64,000 nucleotides of DNA from Marinibacterium anthonyi (GTDB lineage: Bacteria; Pseudomonadota; Alphaproteobacteria; Rhodobacterales; Rhodobacteraceae), in the NCBI GenBank assembly GCA_003217735.2, contig CP031590.1:54074-118073 (forward strand). The letters run 5' to 3'. Of the stretch, positions 7,614 to 16,371 are shown piece by piece. The position numbers were made by a program, and so were the translations under genes. Below the pieces are notes generated by a model. The model made no database searches. It saw nothing but the letters and a program-made list of their open reading frames with translations, and was not told where the DNA came from. The stretch's first letter is position 1, and every line of letters starts with the position of its first letter.

Positions 7614-8876
7614 ATGCAAATATCTCAGGCCTTGCCTGTCCGACGGTGTGACGCCGTCAAGCCCACGCTTCCGCGCGGCATGGAGCGCGATGGCTTTGTT
7701 GCCCTTGTCGATGCGGTAGCGTCCAGCCTTGGCATAGGTGCCGCGGCGATGATGACCTTTCGCACGATGATCGCGGCGACCAGGCCAAGCGCGTTCAAGC
7801 GCGGCGCAGATGAACCCTGCTGCTATCTCAGCCAAAGTGAGATCGCGCATAAGCGTGGCGTGACGGCCTGTCGTATCCGGCAACACGAGGCGGCGCTTGT
7901 GCGCGCCGGGGTCATCGAGAAGCGGACGATGGCGAATGGTGCGCGGTCCGGCTTTTCCGGTTGCGGCGTCTTCTTCGGCGTGGCGATCGCGCGCGTCGAA
8001 GAGTTTCTGTCCATGCGTGACGAGATCGAGGCAGATCGCAGGGCTCATGCCCGTCTGCGTGGGCAGCGCAGTTCGCACAAGCGGCACCTGAAAGGTATTC
8101 TGTGCGAACTGGTTGAGCGTCATGGGCTGACAGCCGAGCTCGAGCGTATCCATCAGAAATTCGTCGAGTGGCCGTCAGGCCAGGCGCTTTACCGCATGTC
8201 GCTCAAAGAGCTTCAGAGCCATGAGGCTGAAGCTGAGGCGCTGACGATCTCGGCGTCTAACTTGCTGCATGAAACGCGTCATCGACCGCTCGAAAACGAG
8301 CGCTCCCATATACAAGATACAACTCAAGATTCTAACCAGGTAATCTGTAACGACCCTGTCGATACGCGGAGCGTGGGCAAGCCCACGCACTCGATTATTG
8401 ATTGGCCGCAGCCTGATGGCCACGTCCATTGCTTAGAAAAGCAGGATGGGGCAGCCAACGAAGCGCACAAGTCCAAATTCATTCAGAACCTTGGCAGTGA
8501 TCGTCTATATGACCTTTGTTCCGAAGAGATGAAGATGTGGCTCGACATCGAGCGCCAGAAGCGGGGCAGGTTGGACCTCCATTCCTTCTTGATCGCCGCG
8601 CAGAAACGTCTGCCTGAGCTGGGCATCCACCCATCCGCATGGGAGGAGGCCGTGGACATCCTGAGCGAGGACGCCGCGATGCTTTGTGTGGTGATCACTG
8701 ATGCCAAGGTTGCCGATCCGGAGGTCACCATCCTTTACCCAGGTGGCTATCTTCGCGGCATGGTGCGCGCGCAGCGGACCGGATCTTTGAACATCATGGG
8801 AAGTCTGATTGGGCTCAATGAACGGAGCAGGAGGGAAACCGCCCGATTTGAACCGCCTGCTCGCCGGTCCCGGTGA
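7614..8876 (+). CDS. repC: RepC-like replication initiator (solitary), C-terminus altered by IS66 insertion
   Basis: About 420 residues. An N-terminal winged-helix-like region (LSQSEIAHKRGVTACRIRQHEAALVRAG) and the C-terminal signature YLRGMVRAQRTGSLNIMGSLIGL resemble RepC initiators of alphaproteobacterial plasmids. The ctRNA-like gene just upstream supports this, although no repA or repB precedes it. The ATG at 7614 has a GAGG nine bases upstream; a TTG at 7530 is an alternative. An IS66-family element begins at 8835, so the last ~14 residues are IS-derived. Without the insertion the gene would end two codons after the junction (RRRQ stop) and overlap the next gene. The conserved domains remain, so it may still work. 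Confidence 0.72.
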   Translation: MQISQALPVRRCDAVKPTLPRGMERDGFVALVDAVASSLGIGAAAMMTFRTMIAATRPSAFKRGADEPCCYLSQSEIAHKRGVTACRIRQHEAALVRAGVIEKRTMANGARSGFSGCGVFFGVAIARVEEFLSMRDEIEADRRAHARLRGQRSSHKRHLKGILCELVERHGLTAELERIHQKFVEWPSGQALYRMSLKELQSHEAEAEALTISASNLLHETRHRPLENERSHIQDTTQDSNQVICNDPVDTRSVGKPTHSIIDWPQPDGHVHCLEKQDGAANEAHKSKFIQNLGSDRLYDLCSEEMKMWLDIERQKRGRLDLHSFLIAAQKRLPELGIHPSAWEEAVDILSEDAAMLCVVITDAKVADPEVTILYPGGYLRGMVRAQRTGSLNIMGSLIGLNERSRRETARFEPPARRSR

Positions 8877-8933
8877 TTGTTAAGAGACGTCCATAATGAC
8901 GTCATTAAAGACGTCTCCTACAGGGAGGCAGGG

Positions 8934-9305
8934 ATGCGGGGCGAAATTCTGGGCGTGGAACGTCGGCGCCGGTGGAGTGACGACGAAAAGTTGGCGATTG
9001 TGCTTTCGGTCGGGGTGAATGGCGCGACGGTATCGCAAGTCGCGCAGCGCCACGAGATCAGGAGGCAGCAGATTTATGCCTGGCGATACGAACTGAGGAA
9101 GAAGGGGCTTCTTACGCCTGACGACGCGACGCAATTCCTGCCGGTTGATATTACACCGCCGCCCGGACCGCCGGAAGCGAGCGCCGCTGACGCGAACTCG
9201 GCGCTGGTCGAGGTGGTTTTGCGCAACGGCCGCAGCTTGCGGGTCGATGCCCGCGTGGACCCGGCGGTGCTGACCCGTTTGCTCCAAACGGTGGAGGCAG
9301 CATGA
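8934..9305 (+). CDS. tnpA: IS66 accessory protein TnpA (helix-turn-helix)
   Basis: A 123-residue protein with an N-terminal helix-turn-helix (RRWSDDEKLAIV ... VAQRHEIRRQQIYAWR), typical of the first IS66 open frame. It is required with TnpB for transposition in studied IS66 elements but is not the catalytic enzyme. The ATG at 8934 follows a GGGAGG-type ribosome site. Its stop overlaps the start of tnpB (ATGA). Confidence 0.88.
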   Translation: MRGEILGVERRRRWSDDEKLAIVLSVGVNGATVSQVAQRHEIRRQQIYAWRYELRKKGLLTPDDATQFLPVDITPPPGPPEASAADANSALVEVVLRNGRSLRVDARVDPAVLTRLLQTVEAA

Positions 9306-9649
9306 TCGGCCCCGGCACCGGCGTTCGCGTTTACCTGGCCTGCGGTCACACGGATATGCGTAAGGGTATCGCGGGCCTGTCCGCCATCGCGCAGGACGTC
9401 CTGCGGCAGAGGCCGTCGAACGGAGCCGTGTTCGCGTTCCGTGGGCGCCGGGGCGACAGGGTGAAACTCTTGTATTGGGATGGGCAGGGATTTTGCCTGT
9501 ATTACAAAGTCCTGGAGAAGGGACGCTTTCCCTGGCCCTCGGCGACGGACGGAAGTGTCCGGCTGACTTCGGCGCAACTGGCGATGCTGTGGGAAGGAAT
9601 CGACTGGCGGCGACCGGACTGGGGCGCGCCGCCTGCCCGGGCGGGGTGA
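9302..9649 (+). CDS. tnpB: IS66 accessory protein TnpB
   Basis: A 115-residue protein of the IS66 Orf2 family: it carries the characteristic DMRKGIAGLSA segment near the start and DRVKLLYWDGQGFCLYYKVLEKGRF in the middle. It acts with the other two IS66 proteins in transposition; its exact role is not established. The start overlaps the tnpA stop by 4 bp. Length is normal for the family. Confidence 0.92.
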   Translation: MIGPGTGVRVYLACGHTDMRKGIAGLSAIAQDVLRQRPSNGAVFAFRGRRGDRVKLLYWDGQGFCLYYKVLEKGRFPWPSATDGSVRLTSAQLAMLWEGIDWRRPDWGAPPARAG

Positions 9650-9696
9650 CTTATCTCTATGGAATCCCTTGTTTTTATGGTGCCTGATCTGTGGAT

Positions 9697-11334
9697 ATGG
9701 TATCCAGCGCCATGTCCGCAGAAGCCACGCCCCTCCCCAATGATCCCGCCGCTCTGAAAGCGATGATCGCTGCCTTGCAGGCGGAAAACCAGAAGATGTC
9801 GGCCAGTCTGCGGGCACATGATCTGCTGGTGCAAGCGCTGCGCGTGCGCATTGCCAAACTGCAAAAGCAGAAGTTCGGGCCGAGCTCGGAAAAGATCGAG
9901 CGCGAGATCGAACAATTGGAACTGGCGCTGGAAGACTTGCAGGTAGCCCTGGCTGAGGCGGAAGACACGCCGCCGGACGACGAGGACGCGTCGGACACCG
10001 AAGAACAGGTCTCGGCAGCAGAAGAGCCCAAGCAACGCCGCCGTCCGAAGGTGTCCAAGGATACGCCTCGCGAACGCCGTGAACTCGATCCCGGCGACAG
10101 CTGCCCGGACTGCGGCGGCGATCTCCGTGTGGTGGGCGAGGACGTCAGCGAGTTGATCGACATGATCGCGGCGCAGTTGAAGGTCATTGAAATCGCGCGG
10201 GTCAAGAAATCCTGTCGGCGCTGCGAAAAGATGGTGCAGGAGCCTGCACCCAGCCGCCCGATCCCGCGCAGCATGGCAGGTCCGAACCTTCTGGCCTACG
10301 TGCTGACCTCGAAATTCGACGACCACGTGCCATTATATCGCCAGAACGAGATCTTCGCCCGCATGGGGGCGGACATCCCGGACACGACGTTGGTCGACTG
10401 GTGCGGTGGGGCAATGAAGACGCTGGCGCCTCTGATCGAGAAGATCGAGGCCAAGATCATGGCCAGCGATCTTCTGCATGCAGATGACACCCCCATCCGG
10501 GTGCTGGATCGCAGCCGCCGTGACAAGGGGCTTGGCAAGGGTGTCAAGAAAGGCCGGATTTGGGCCTATGTGCGCGATCAGCGCCCGTGGTCGGGCACGG
10601 CTCCGCCCGGAGCGGTCTACCGGTTCGCCCCGGACTGGAAGGAAGAGCATGTCCTTGCCCATCTCGGTGAGACCAGCGGCATTCTCCAGGCGGATGGATA
10701 CAAGGGTTATGCCAAGCTCTACGCCACCGATCTGGACGGCAGAAGCCAGTTCCGAGAGGCAGCATGTTGGGCGCACCTACGCCGCGACTTCCACGATGTC
10801 TGGACCGCAACGAAATCCGAAATCGCGCGCGCGGCGCTCGACCGGATCGGAAAGCTATACGACATCGAACGGGAAATCAGCGGCAAGCCCGCCGAGGTGC
10901 GGCTGGCCGTGCGCCAAAAGGAAAGCAAACCCAAGGTCGCTGCGTTCCGGGACTGGGCCGAAAAGCAGCTCACTCGCATTCCCGGCAAGAGCGAACTCGC
11001 CAAGGCGTTCCGCTACGGGCTGAGCCGCTGGTCCTCGTTCACACTCTTCCTTGACGACGGGCGTGTGGCCATCGACAATAATCCCGCCGAGCGCGCGCTG
11101 AGACCCATTGGCGTCGGCAGACGGAACTGGTTATTCGCGGGCTCGGATACCGGCGGTGAAACGCTCGCCCGCGCGATGACCGTCATTGAGACGGCGAAGA
11201 TGAACGGACTCGATCCGCAGGCCTACCTGGCTGATGTCTTGGACCGTATCCACGATCACATGAACAACCGGCTGGCCGAATTGCTTCCTTGGAACTGGAA
11301 GCCTTCAGAACAAACACGCAAAGAGGCTGCGTAA
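9697..11334 (+). CDS. tnpC: IS66 transposase TnpC (DDE type)
   Basis: About 545 residues. Domains in order: an N-terminal coiled coil (LKAMIAALQAENQKM); an acidic linker; a zinc-finger-like CPDCGG ... CRRCEK pair; and a DDE catalytic core with Asp in LLHADDTPIR, Asp in LQADGYKGY and Glu in NNPAERALRP. A C-terminal LAELLPWNW block completes it. This is the full IS66 transposase plan with all three catalytic residues present. The start is uncertain among GTG 9691, ATG 9697 and ATG 9712, none with a good ribosome site. The stop overlaps the next small gene by one base. Confidence 0.92.
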   Translation: MVSSAMSAEATPLPNDPAALKAMIAALQAENQKMSASLRAHDLLVQALRVRIAKLQKQKFGPSSEKIEREIEQLELALEDLQVALAEAEDTPPDDEDASDTEEQVSAAEEPKQRRRPKVSKDTPRERRELDPGDSCPDCGGDLRVVGEDVSELIDMIAAQLKVIEIARVKKSCRRCEKMVQEPAPSRPIPRSMAGPNLLAYVLTSKFDDHVPLYRQNEIFARMGADIPDTTLVDWCGGAMKTLAPLIEKIEAKIMASDLLHADDTPIRVLDRSRRDKGLGKGVKKGRIWAYVRDQRPWSGTAPPGAVYRFAPDWKEEHVLAHLGETSGILQADGYKGYAKLYATDLDGRSQFREAACWAHLRRDFHDVWTATKSEIARAALDRIGKLYDIEREISGKPAEVRLAVRQKESKPKVAAFRDWAEKQLTRIPGKSELAKAFRYGLSRWSSFTLFLDDGRVAIDNNPAERALRPIGVGRRNWLFAGSDTGGETLARAMTVIETAKMNGLDPQAYLADVLDRIHDHMNNRLAELLPWNWKPSEQTRKEAA

Positions 11335-11630
11335 TGGCAACAACCACCTACGTCTGTTCCATCGCCCATGTCGCCAGCCGACTGGACGAAGATCCCGAAC
11401 TCCTTGAAGCCATCGTTAGCAACGACGACAACCTCTCATACGGCAACATAGTCAGCGTTCACATCGGGCCGGACGATTACATCACGGCGCTCACCGACGA
11501 TGGCATCGAAGAACTGCGCGACATGCTCACATCCGCACGCGGGTCCCTCAAGGAATGGCACAACTTCCTCGAAGACTTCGTCGCCGAGCCCGACATTATC
11601 GCCCGCGTCAAGGACCAGTCACCGCGGTAG
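11334..11630 (+). CDS. Small passenger protein of the IS66 element, unknown function
   Basis: A 98-residue acidic protein starting at the ATG that overlaps the tnpC stop (TAATG), so translation is probably coupled. It contains VSVHIGPDDYITALTDDGIEELRDML and an acidic helical C-terminus. It lies inside the element boundaries and so moves with it. I know no function. The tight coupling to the transposase suggests a role in, or control of, transposition, which is inference. Confidence 0.7.
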   Translation: MATTTYVCSIAHVASRLDEDPELLEAIVSNDDNLSYGNIVSVHIGPDDYITALTDDGIEELRDMLTSARGSLKEWHNFLEDFVAEPDIIARVKDQSPR

Positions 11631-11658
11631 AAATCGGGCGCTTACGCAGGAGGCGCCA

Positions 11659-12048
11659 GTGAGACCGCTTATAAAATCCGCAGCCATAGTGGCGATACTC
11701 GCAGCCCCTGCGGCTGCACAAGAGCAGTGCATCGAGCCTATCAGGCCGGAAACTGCGCATCTCCTCGATGCGGGGTTTTCCGGGGCCGAGGTCCGAGCAG
11801 AGTTTCGGCGCTATTTCAGCGAGGTCGAGGACTACCTGAATTGCCTGAACGAAACCTCAGGCCGGATCAGAGATGATGCTCGGGCCGCTGCCTACGAATA
11901 CAAGCATGTGCTGGAAATGACGGAACCTGGAAGAGCCGATCAGGAAGCTTATGGACTTCAGCCGCCGAGTGTCGCAATGAAGGACACCGGTGAGCTCTTC
12001 TTGGACTATCGCCCAAGCGATGCCAAACGCTCAGTATATCCAAAATAA
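11659..12048 (+). CDS. Small secreted protein of unknown function
   Basis: A 129-residue protein beginning at GTG 11659, preceded by AGGAGG at 11648-11653, which is itself part of the duplicated IS66 target. A signal peptide (AAIVAILAAPAAA) is followed by a helical region with two cysteines (QEQCIEP, LNCLNE). Before the IS66 insertion the GTG start overlapped the repC stop, so it was originally coupled to repC. No known domain is recognised. Its retained ribosome site suggests it can still be translated from transcripts reading out of the IS. Confidence 0.6.
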   Translation: MRPLIKSAAIVAILAAPAAAQEQCIEPIRPETAHLLDAGFSGAEVRAEFRRYFSEVEDYLNCLNETSGRIRDDARAAAYEYKHVLEMTEPGRADQEAYGLQPPSVAMKDTGELFLDYRPSDAKRSVYPK

Positions 12049-12079
12049 CCCGCGTCGAGCAGACTCTTGGGTGACTGAT

Positions 12080-12370
12080 TCAAGAGAGATGCCGCCCCAC
12101 ATCCTGTTTGCTGTGCAAGACACGGATGACCAGTATCTGATCGTCTCGAACCCTGTAGTAGATCACATGCGAACCGGTCAGGCATTTCAGATATCCTGGT
12201 CGCACATCCACTTCCCGGCCTAGTCTCCGGCCTGACGCCAGAGAAAGACAGGCGTCTTGAATTTCGTCTGTGTATCGGTCGGCTTGATCTGGCCCCCAGT
12301 TCTTTGAGCTGTAAGTCCAGATGCTCTCGATGTCGTCCTGTGCCGCAGGTGAGAAAAACAGCGCCTTCAA
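12080..12370 (-). CDS. parE: ParE-family toxin
   Basis: A 96-residue RelE/ParE-fold protein: it opens with [22 protein letters not shown] and carries the conserved [28 protein letters not shown] core. ParE toxins inhibit DNA gyrase, killing or arresting cells that lose the plasmid. It follows, and overlaps by 4 bp, the ParD antitoxin gene, the normal antitoxin-first order. Full length for the family. Confidence 0.9.
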   Translation of the reverse strand: MKALFFSPAAQDDIESIWTYSSKNWGPDQADRYTDEIQDACLSLASGRRLGREVDVRPGYLKCLTGSHVIYYRVRDDQILVIRVLHSKQDVGRHLS

Positions 12371-12615
12371 CGATCTTCATACTCCGTGCGCTTGCGAGCT
12401 TTGAAGGCCTCAAAGTCAAACGGGCGCGGCTGACCGGATTCCTCTCCGGCGATAAGGGCGGCTTCCAGTGCTCTGACCTTGGCTTCATGCTCTTCCAACA
12501 GACGCAGCCCAGCCCGAACCACATCGCTAGCGGAGCCGTATCGCCCTGCTTGAACTTGATCACTGATGAAACTGGAGAAGTGCTCTCCGATTGTGACGGA
12601 CGTGTTCCGACCCAT
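12367..12615 (-). CDS. parD: ParD-family antitoxin
   Basis: An 82-residue protein with an N-terminal ribbon-helix-helix region ([35 protein letters not shown]) and a helical toxin-binding tail, the ParD plan. It neutralises ParE and normally represses its own operon. The ATG at 12615 follows AGGAG by seven bases. A longer in-frame extension exists but disrupts the usual ParD N-terminus. It overlaps parE. Confidence 0.9.
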   Translation of the reverse strand: MGRNTSVTIGEHFSSFISDQVQAGRYGSASDVVRAGLRLLEEHEAKVRALEAALIAGEESGQPRPFDFEAFKARKRTEYEDR

Positions 12616-12820
12616 CTCGAATCTCCTGACGTTGTGCACTCCTAGCATGTACCAATATGTATTACACGGCAATCGGCTCAGTATCACAGTTCGTCATAAA
12701 GTGCTGGAGCTGAGGCCAGCTGCGTATTCCACGGAAGATGGGCATCGGTTCCACGGCATCGTGGGCAGCCATTCCACGCCTCGGGCGGTCTGGCCGACTG
12801 GTGCATGGAGTCAGGTGCGG

Positions 12821-12909
12821 GTTTCGCAAATTCCCGGACAGCGGTTTCAGTAAATCGCGGACACGCGTTTCGGTAATTCCGGGACAGTGATTTCGGCAAA
12901 TCCCGGACA
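12821..12909 (+). repeat. Four 23-bp-period transposase-binding repeats
   Basis: Four imperfect copies of a 20-mer like GTTTCGGNAATTCCCGGACA begin at 12821, 12844, 12867 and 12890, exactly 23 bp apart. Multiple subterminal repeats are a hallmark of IS21-family ends, where they bind the transposase. Confidence 0.8.
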
Positions 12910-12990
12910 GTTCTGGGTGCCGGGAGCACGGTTGGCCATCCCCTGCGCCGATGCGGCACTCTGCCGGTCTTTCACGAGATTGGAGAGAGC

Positions 12991-13843
12991 ATGCCGAGAC
13001 GGAAACAAGCGAGGCGGATGAGTGTGCAAGACATACGAACGATATTGCGGCTGACGCATGAACAGGGGCTTTCGGTCCGCGAGGTGGCTCTGCGCCTGAA
13101 GCTCAGCAAGACGACCGTCGCGACCTATCTGTTGCGGGCGCGGGAGGCCGGTTTGAACTGCTGGCCCTTACCTGCGGGTCGCGACGATGATCGCACGCTG
13201 AAGCAGGCCCTTTTCCAGCGAGTTGGCCGCCCACCCCAGGATCTGAGCGAGCCCGACTGGCCGAAGATGGCCGTCGAGATGAAGCGCAAGGGCGTGACGC
13301 TGGTGCTGCTCTGGGAAGAGTACCGTGCGGCGCATCCCGATGGCTACGGATATACATGGTTCTGCGAGAGCTACCGCGCGTTCGAGAGCCGCCTCAGCCC
13401 GCGGTACCGCAACCGCCATGATGCCGGCGCGGTGATGCAGACGGACTATGCTGGCCACACGATCCCCGTCATCGACCCTGGCATCGGCCACGCGCACAGC
13501 GCGCAGATCTTCGTCGCTGTGCTGGGGGCGTCGAACTATACCTTCGCCTGGGCCAGCCTCAGCCAGACGCTGCCGGATTGGATCGAGGCGCAGGTCAGAG
13601 CGCTGAAGTTCATGGGCGGCGTGCCCAAGGCGATCGTTTGCGACAATCTCAAGGCCGCCGTGGTCAAGCCGCTATGGTTCGAGCCGTCGCTGACCAGGAC
13701 CTTCTCGGACCTGGCCGCGCATTATGACACGACGGTGCTGCCCACCCGGCCGCGCAAACCTCGCGACAAGGGCAAGGTCGAAGGCGCCGTGTTGATTGTG
13801 GAGCGCTGGATCCTCGCGCGGTTGCGCAACCGGCAGTTCTTTT
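12991..13843 (+). pseudogene. istA: istA transposase, 3'-truncated
   Basis: About 284 residues of an IS21-family IstA (full length is about 500). An N-terminal helix-turn-helix (SVREVALRLKLSKTTVATYL) is followed by a DDE core with Asp in QTDYAGHTIPV, Asp in IVCDNLKAAV and Glu in DKGKVEGAV. The catalytic core is therefore present, but the C-terminal domain is lost at the IS6-family junction and the frame runs a few residues into the IS. Loss of istB and of the right end makes the element immobile. Confidence 0.85.
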
Positions 13844-14659
13844 GGTGTTGTCACGTTAACTCACCGAATTTGCAAGTTGGCAAGCTGTTCGTTGATCAAG
13901 CGGCCTGTGCCGCGGATTTCCACGCCTCGAATGCTTCGAGCCGATGGTAGCGTATGGTAAGAGCGGAACGACGGCGGGCTGGGATGGAGAAGGAATTTCG
14001 GGTTGCGGACTGCATGGAGACGAAGCGTTGCAATCCACCAGGCGATCGGAAGCCTTGCATTACTCGCTCTCGTTTTCGGAAGGGCAGGTGGCTGTTTTCT
14101 GCGCGGTTATTGAGTCCCTTGTGTGACCAATGATCAAGGCCAGGCGCGACCTCGCGCTTTGCGGCACCATACGAGCGCAGTTTGTCCGTAATGATCCTTT
14201 TTGGCACGAAGCCCCAACGCTTCATCAGCTTGACCAAAAGCCGCCTTGCGGCGCGCTTGTCTCGCCTCGATTGGAGAATTTCCTCAAGAACAAAGCCGTG
14301 TTGGTCGACCGCGCGCCAGAGCCAGTATGACCGGCCCGCGATCTTGACCACGACTTCGTCCAGATGCCAGACATCGCCGGGGCGCGGCTGCCGTCCCCGT
14401 AGAGCGTGGGCGATCAGGGGACCGAACTTGACGCTCCAGCGCCGGATTGTCTCATACGAAACGTCCACGCCACGTGCTAGCATCATCTCCTCGACCTCGC
14501 GCAGGCTCAAGTTGAACCGGACGTAGAGCCAGACAACATGAGCAATGATCTGGGGCGGGAACCGATGGCGTTTGTAGCTGATTATCTCTGTCTGCATCGG
14601 CATCGCCTAAGACGAGATCAATGAATCAGCAACCTCAGGCCCGTTAATGTGACAACACC
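13844..14659 (-). mobile_element. IS6-family insertion sequence, copy 1
   Basis: An 816-bp element with terminal inverted repeats GGTGTTGTCAC(G/A)TTAAC (16 of 17 matching). It appears identical to the copy at 60248-61063, in the same orientation. The flanking 8-mers GTTCTTTT and GCCGAAAG differ, so there is no target duplication. It truncates istA on its left and a repA gene on its right. Confidence 0.93.
13896..14603 (-). CDS. IS6-family DDE transposase, copy 1
   Basis: A 235-residue transposase. It has an N-terminal helix-turn-helix (NLSLREVEEMMLARGVDVS) and the compact DDE core of the IS6/IS26 family: Asp in WHLDEVVVKI, Asp in IITDKLRSYG and Glu in NNRAENSHLP, followed by RERVMQGFRS. It would catalyse replicative transposition, producing cointegrates and adjacent deletions. 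Complete and apparently functional; the protein is identical to that of copy 2. Confidence 0.95.
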   Translation of the reverse strand: MPMQTEIISYKRHRFPPQIIAHVVWLYVRFNLSLREVEEMMLARGVDVSYETIRRWSVKFGPLIAHALRGRQPRPGDVWHLDEVVVKIAGRSYWLWRAVDQHGFVLEEILQSRRDKRAARRLLVKLMKRWGFVPKRIITDKLRSYGAAKREVAPGLDHWSHKGLNNRAENSHLPFRKRERVMQGFRSPGGLQRFVSMQSATRNSFSIPARRRSALTIRYHRLEAFEAWKSAAQAA

Positions 14660-15129
14660 GCCGAAAGAGATGCTTGGGGGTCGAGATCGATCGCAAGAAC
14701 CCTGTACCCCTTGAGCGCCAAGCGCTGAGCGAGGTGAGCAGACGTCGTCGTTTTGCCGGACCCGCCCTTGAAGTTCACCACTGAAATGACTTGAAGCTCG
14801 TCACCGTCGCGACGTCCAGGCACGTAAGTTCCAGACTTTTTTGCGTTTCCTTCAAGCGTCTGCCGGATTTCCCAGATATCGTCGAGCGTATAGCGGCGAT
14901 GACTTCCAGCCGTCGTCTCGACGTCAACGATCTTTCCTTCTCGATGAAGCTTCCGAAGATAGGTATGGTCGACGCCAAGGAGCTCAGCAGCTTCGCCGCT
15001 GGTCAGAGTGCGCATCACCTTCTTTGCATCTGGTGGGAAGTGTGCAGCGCGCTGAGCATGCAGGTTCGACGCGAGAAGTTCCGCGTAGTGCCCGATGGCG
15101 ATATCTAGATCCTGTTCTGCTTCGCTCAT
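14660..15129 (-). pseudogene. repA: repA (ParA-type partition ATPase), 3'-truncated by IS6
   Basis: The first ~156 residues of a RepA/ParA protein: a helix-turn-helix (SGEAAELLGVDHTYLRKLHREG) and the Walker A FKGGSGKTTTSAHLAQ, ending shortly after AIDLDPQASLSAV where copy 1 of the IS6-family element begins. Normal RepA is close to 400 residues. It is clearly different from, but homologous to, the intact RepA at 61600. The residual reading frame ends inside the IS. It shows that a second repABC-type plasmid contributed to this molecule. Its orientation is opposite to the solitary repC. Confidence 0.9.
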
Positions 15130-15263
15130 GTTTGCCCCGATCCGTGGGCGCGTTTTTTATGTGACCGCGCGTTATTTTTCGAGACTATTGCCCGAGCAGC
15201 CAGATTCGTGCAAGCACTTTCTAGATTTAGTGGCAATCCGTTAGGCCAACACAAGTGTCGTGT

Positions 15264-16145
15264 TCAGAGGAGCCCCAACTTTTCCGCACGCTCAAGCAGC
15301 ATTTTGACCGAAGACGGCTGCCAGCCAGTGCGGCCTCGAGGGGTGCGCTCACGCATGGCTTCCAACCGGTCGCAGATCGCTTGTAGCGTGATATCCGGGT
15401 CCGACCCTTTAATGGCCGCCACGATGGCCGGCAGGCGGTCATCGGTTTCGCGGCGTCCGGCGCGGCCAAGCACCTCGGCAGGAAGGAACCCGTCGCGCAC
15501 ATATGCCTTCACAGCGCGGAGCAGTCGGCTTTGTGTCCAATGGCGATCTGGGGGCAGGGGGCCATTGATGATCCGCAGCAGGTCTTCCCAGGCCATATCG
15601 GGGCGCAAGCGGCGCACATGGGGCACCCAATCCTGCGCGGTCTCGTTGAGGCGCTCCATGTAGCCGTCCTGTCGCGCCAGCCGCACCTTGCGCAGCGCAG
15701 CGGGATCCTTGGCGCGTAGCCCAGGATTGCCACCAACGCGCCCTTTGGCGCGCGCAGAGGCAAGCCCGGCCTTTGTGCGTTCGCGGATCAGAGCGCGCTC
15801 GAACTCGGCCGCAGCGCCTAGAACCTGCAGCGTGAACTTGCCTTGTGGCGATGCCGTGTCGATCGGGTCCTGCAGCGAGCGGAAGAAAGCCCCCTTGGCC
15901 TCCAGACGCTCAATCACCTCAAGAAGGTGCGACAGCGACCGCGCGAGCCGATCGATTCGCACGACGACCAACGTGTCGCCGCTCTGGACACGTTCGAGCA
16001 CCCGCGCGAGCACCGGCCGCGCACGATTGCCACCTGAGGCGTGTTCTTCGAATATCTCGACGCAACCCGCAGCTTGCATGGCCTCAGACTGGGGCAGGGG
16101 GGTCTGATCCTCTGTGGAAACGCGGGCATAGCCTATCAGGGGCAT
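15264..16145 (-). CDS. Serine recombinase (resolvase/invertase family)
   Basis: A 293-residue site-specific recombinase. The N-terminal catalytic domain has the nucleophile serine in YARVSTEDQ (Ser10), the VVRIDRLARS arginine block and the AEFERALIRERTKAG helix leading to the linker. The C-terminal region is about 100 residues longer than in a minimal Tn3 resolvase. It contains predicted helix-turn-helix material (SDPDITLQAICDRLE) at the end. It probably resolves plasmid multimers or cointegrates. Inverted repeats in the upstream gap (16182-16238) could be its binding sites. Neighbours are plasmid-backbone debris. Confidence 0.88.
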   Translation of the reverse strand: MPLIGYARVSTEDQTPLPQSEAMQAAGCVEIFEEHASGGNRARPVLARVLERVQSGDTLVVVRIDRLARSLSHLLEVIERLEAKGAFFRSLQDPIDTASPQGKFTLQVLGAAAEFERALIRERTKAGLASARAKGRVGGNPGLRAKDPAALRKVRLARQDGYMERLNETAQDWVPHVRRLRPDMAWEDLLRIINGPLPPDRHWTQSRLLRAVKAYVRDGFLPAEVLGRAGRRETDDRLPAIVAAIKGSDPDITLQAICDRLEAMRERTPRGRTGWQPSSVKMLLERAEKLGLL

Positions 16146-16181
16146 GAAATCGGGCCGTTTGCAATTTTAGGTATCGCTACT

Positions 16182-16238
16182 AAACGACCGTTTACAAACG
16201 AATGCAAGCAAGTGTTTTCTCATTGTGCCGATGCACAA
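16182..16238. promoter_or_regulatory. Two short palindromes upstream of the recombinase
   Basis: AAACGACCGTTT at 16182-16193 and the perfect repeat TTGTGC-CGAT-GCACAA at 16223-16238 lie in the AT-rich gap (16146-16371) before the recombinase. They are candidates for a recombination (res) site or an operator. No further gene is seen in the gap. Confidence 0.35.
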
Positions 16239-16344
16239 TCCCCTAGTTTCCTTGCATTGATCGCGATCTGAAAGGTTCCGTCGGCAGTCGCGCGCACGTA
16301 ATGTGTAAAGAGCATTGTCGACGGTCACAAAACAGCTTGGGTAA

Positions 16345-16370
16345 TGTGCAAATAATCTGTATTTTGCACA
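16345..16370 (+). promoter_or_regulatory. Inverted repeat just upstream of the DUF1612-like start
   Basis: TGTGCAAAT ... ATTTTGCACA form an inverted repeat ending one base before the ATG at 16372. The TGTGC/GCACA half-sites recall the palindrome at 16223-16238. It is a plausible autorepressor operator for the helix-turn-helix protein encoded next. Confidence 0.4.
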
Positions 16371-16371
16371 T

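Larger units (their letters stand above)
8835..11645 (+). mobile_element. IS66-family insertion sequence, complete
   Basis: A 2811-bp element. The left end (GAAACCGCCCGATTT) and the inverted right end (GTAAGCGCCCGATTT) match at 13 of 15 positions. The element is flanked by a perfect 8-bp direct repeat GCAGGAGG at 8827-8834 and 11646-11653, the target duplication size of IS66. It encodes the three standard IS66 proteins plus a small passenger. It is inserted at the junction of repC and the following gene. Confidence 0.93.
12816..13843 (+). mobile_element. IS21-family remnant (left end and 5' part of istA)
   Basis: Contains the left-end repeat array (12821-12909) and the first 284 codons of an IstA-type transposase. 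It is cut by copy 1 of the IS6-family element at 13844. The second half of istA, istB and the right end are missing. The exact left border is not resolved; TG at 12816 is a candidate. The 12616-12815 stretch holds only the parD promoter region as far as I can see. Confidence 0.8.

Noticed and set aside
12821..12909. Regularly spaced repeats that might be taken for a small CRISPR array.
   Set aside because: The 23-bp period leaves only 3 bp between 20-bp units, repeats are imperfect, and an IS21 transposase gene follows; they are IS-end binding sites.
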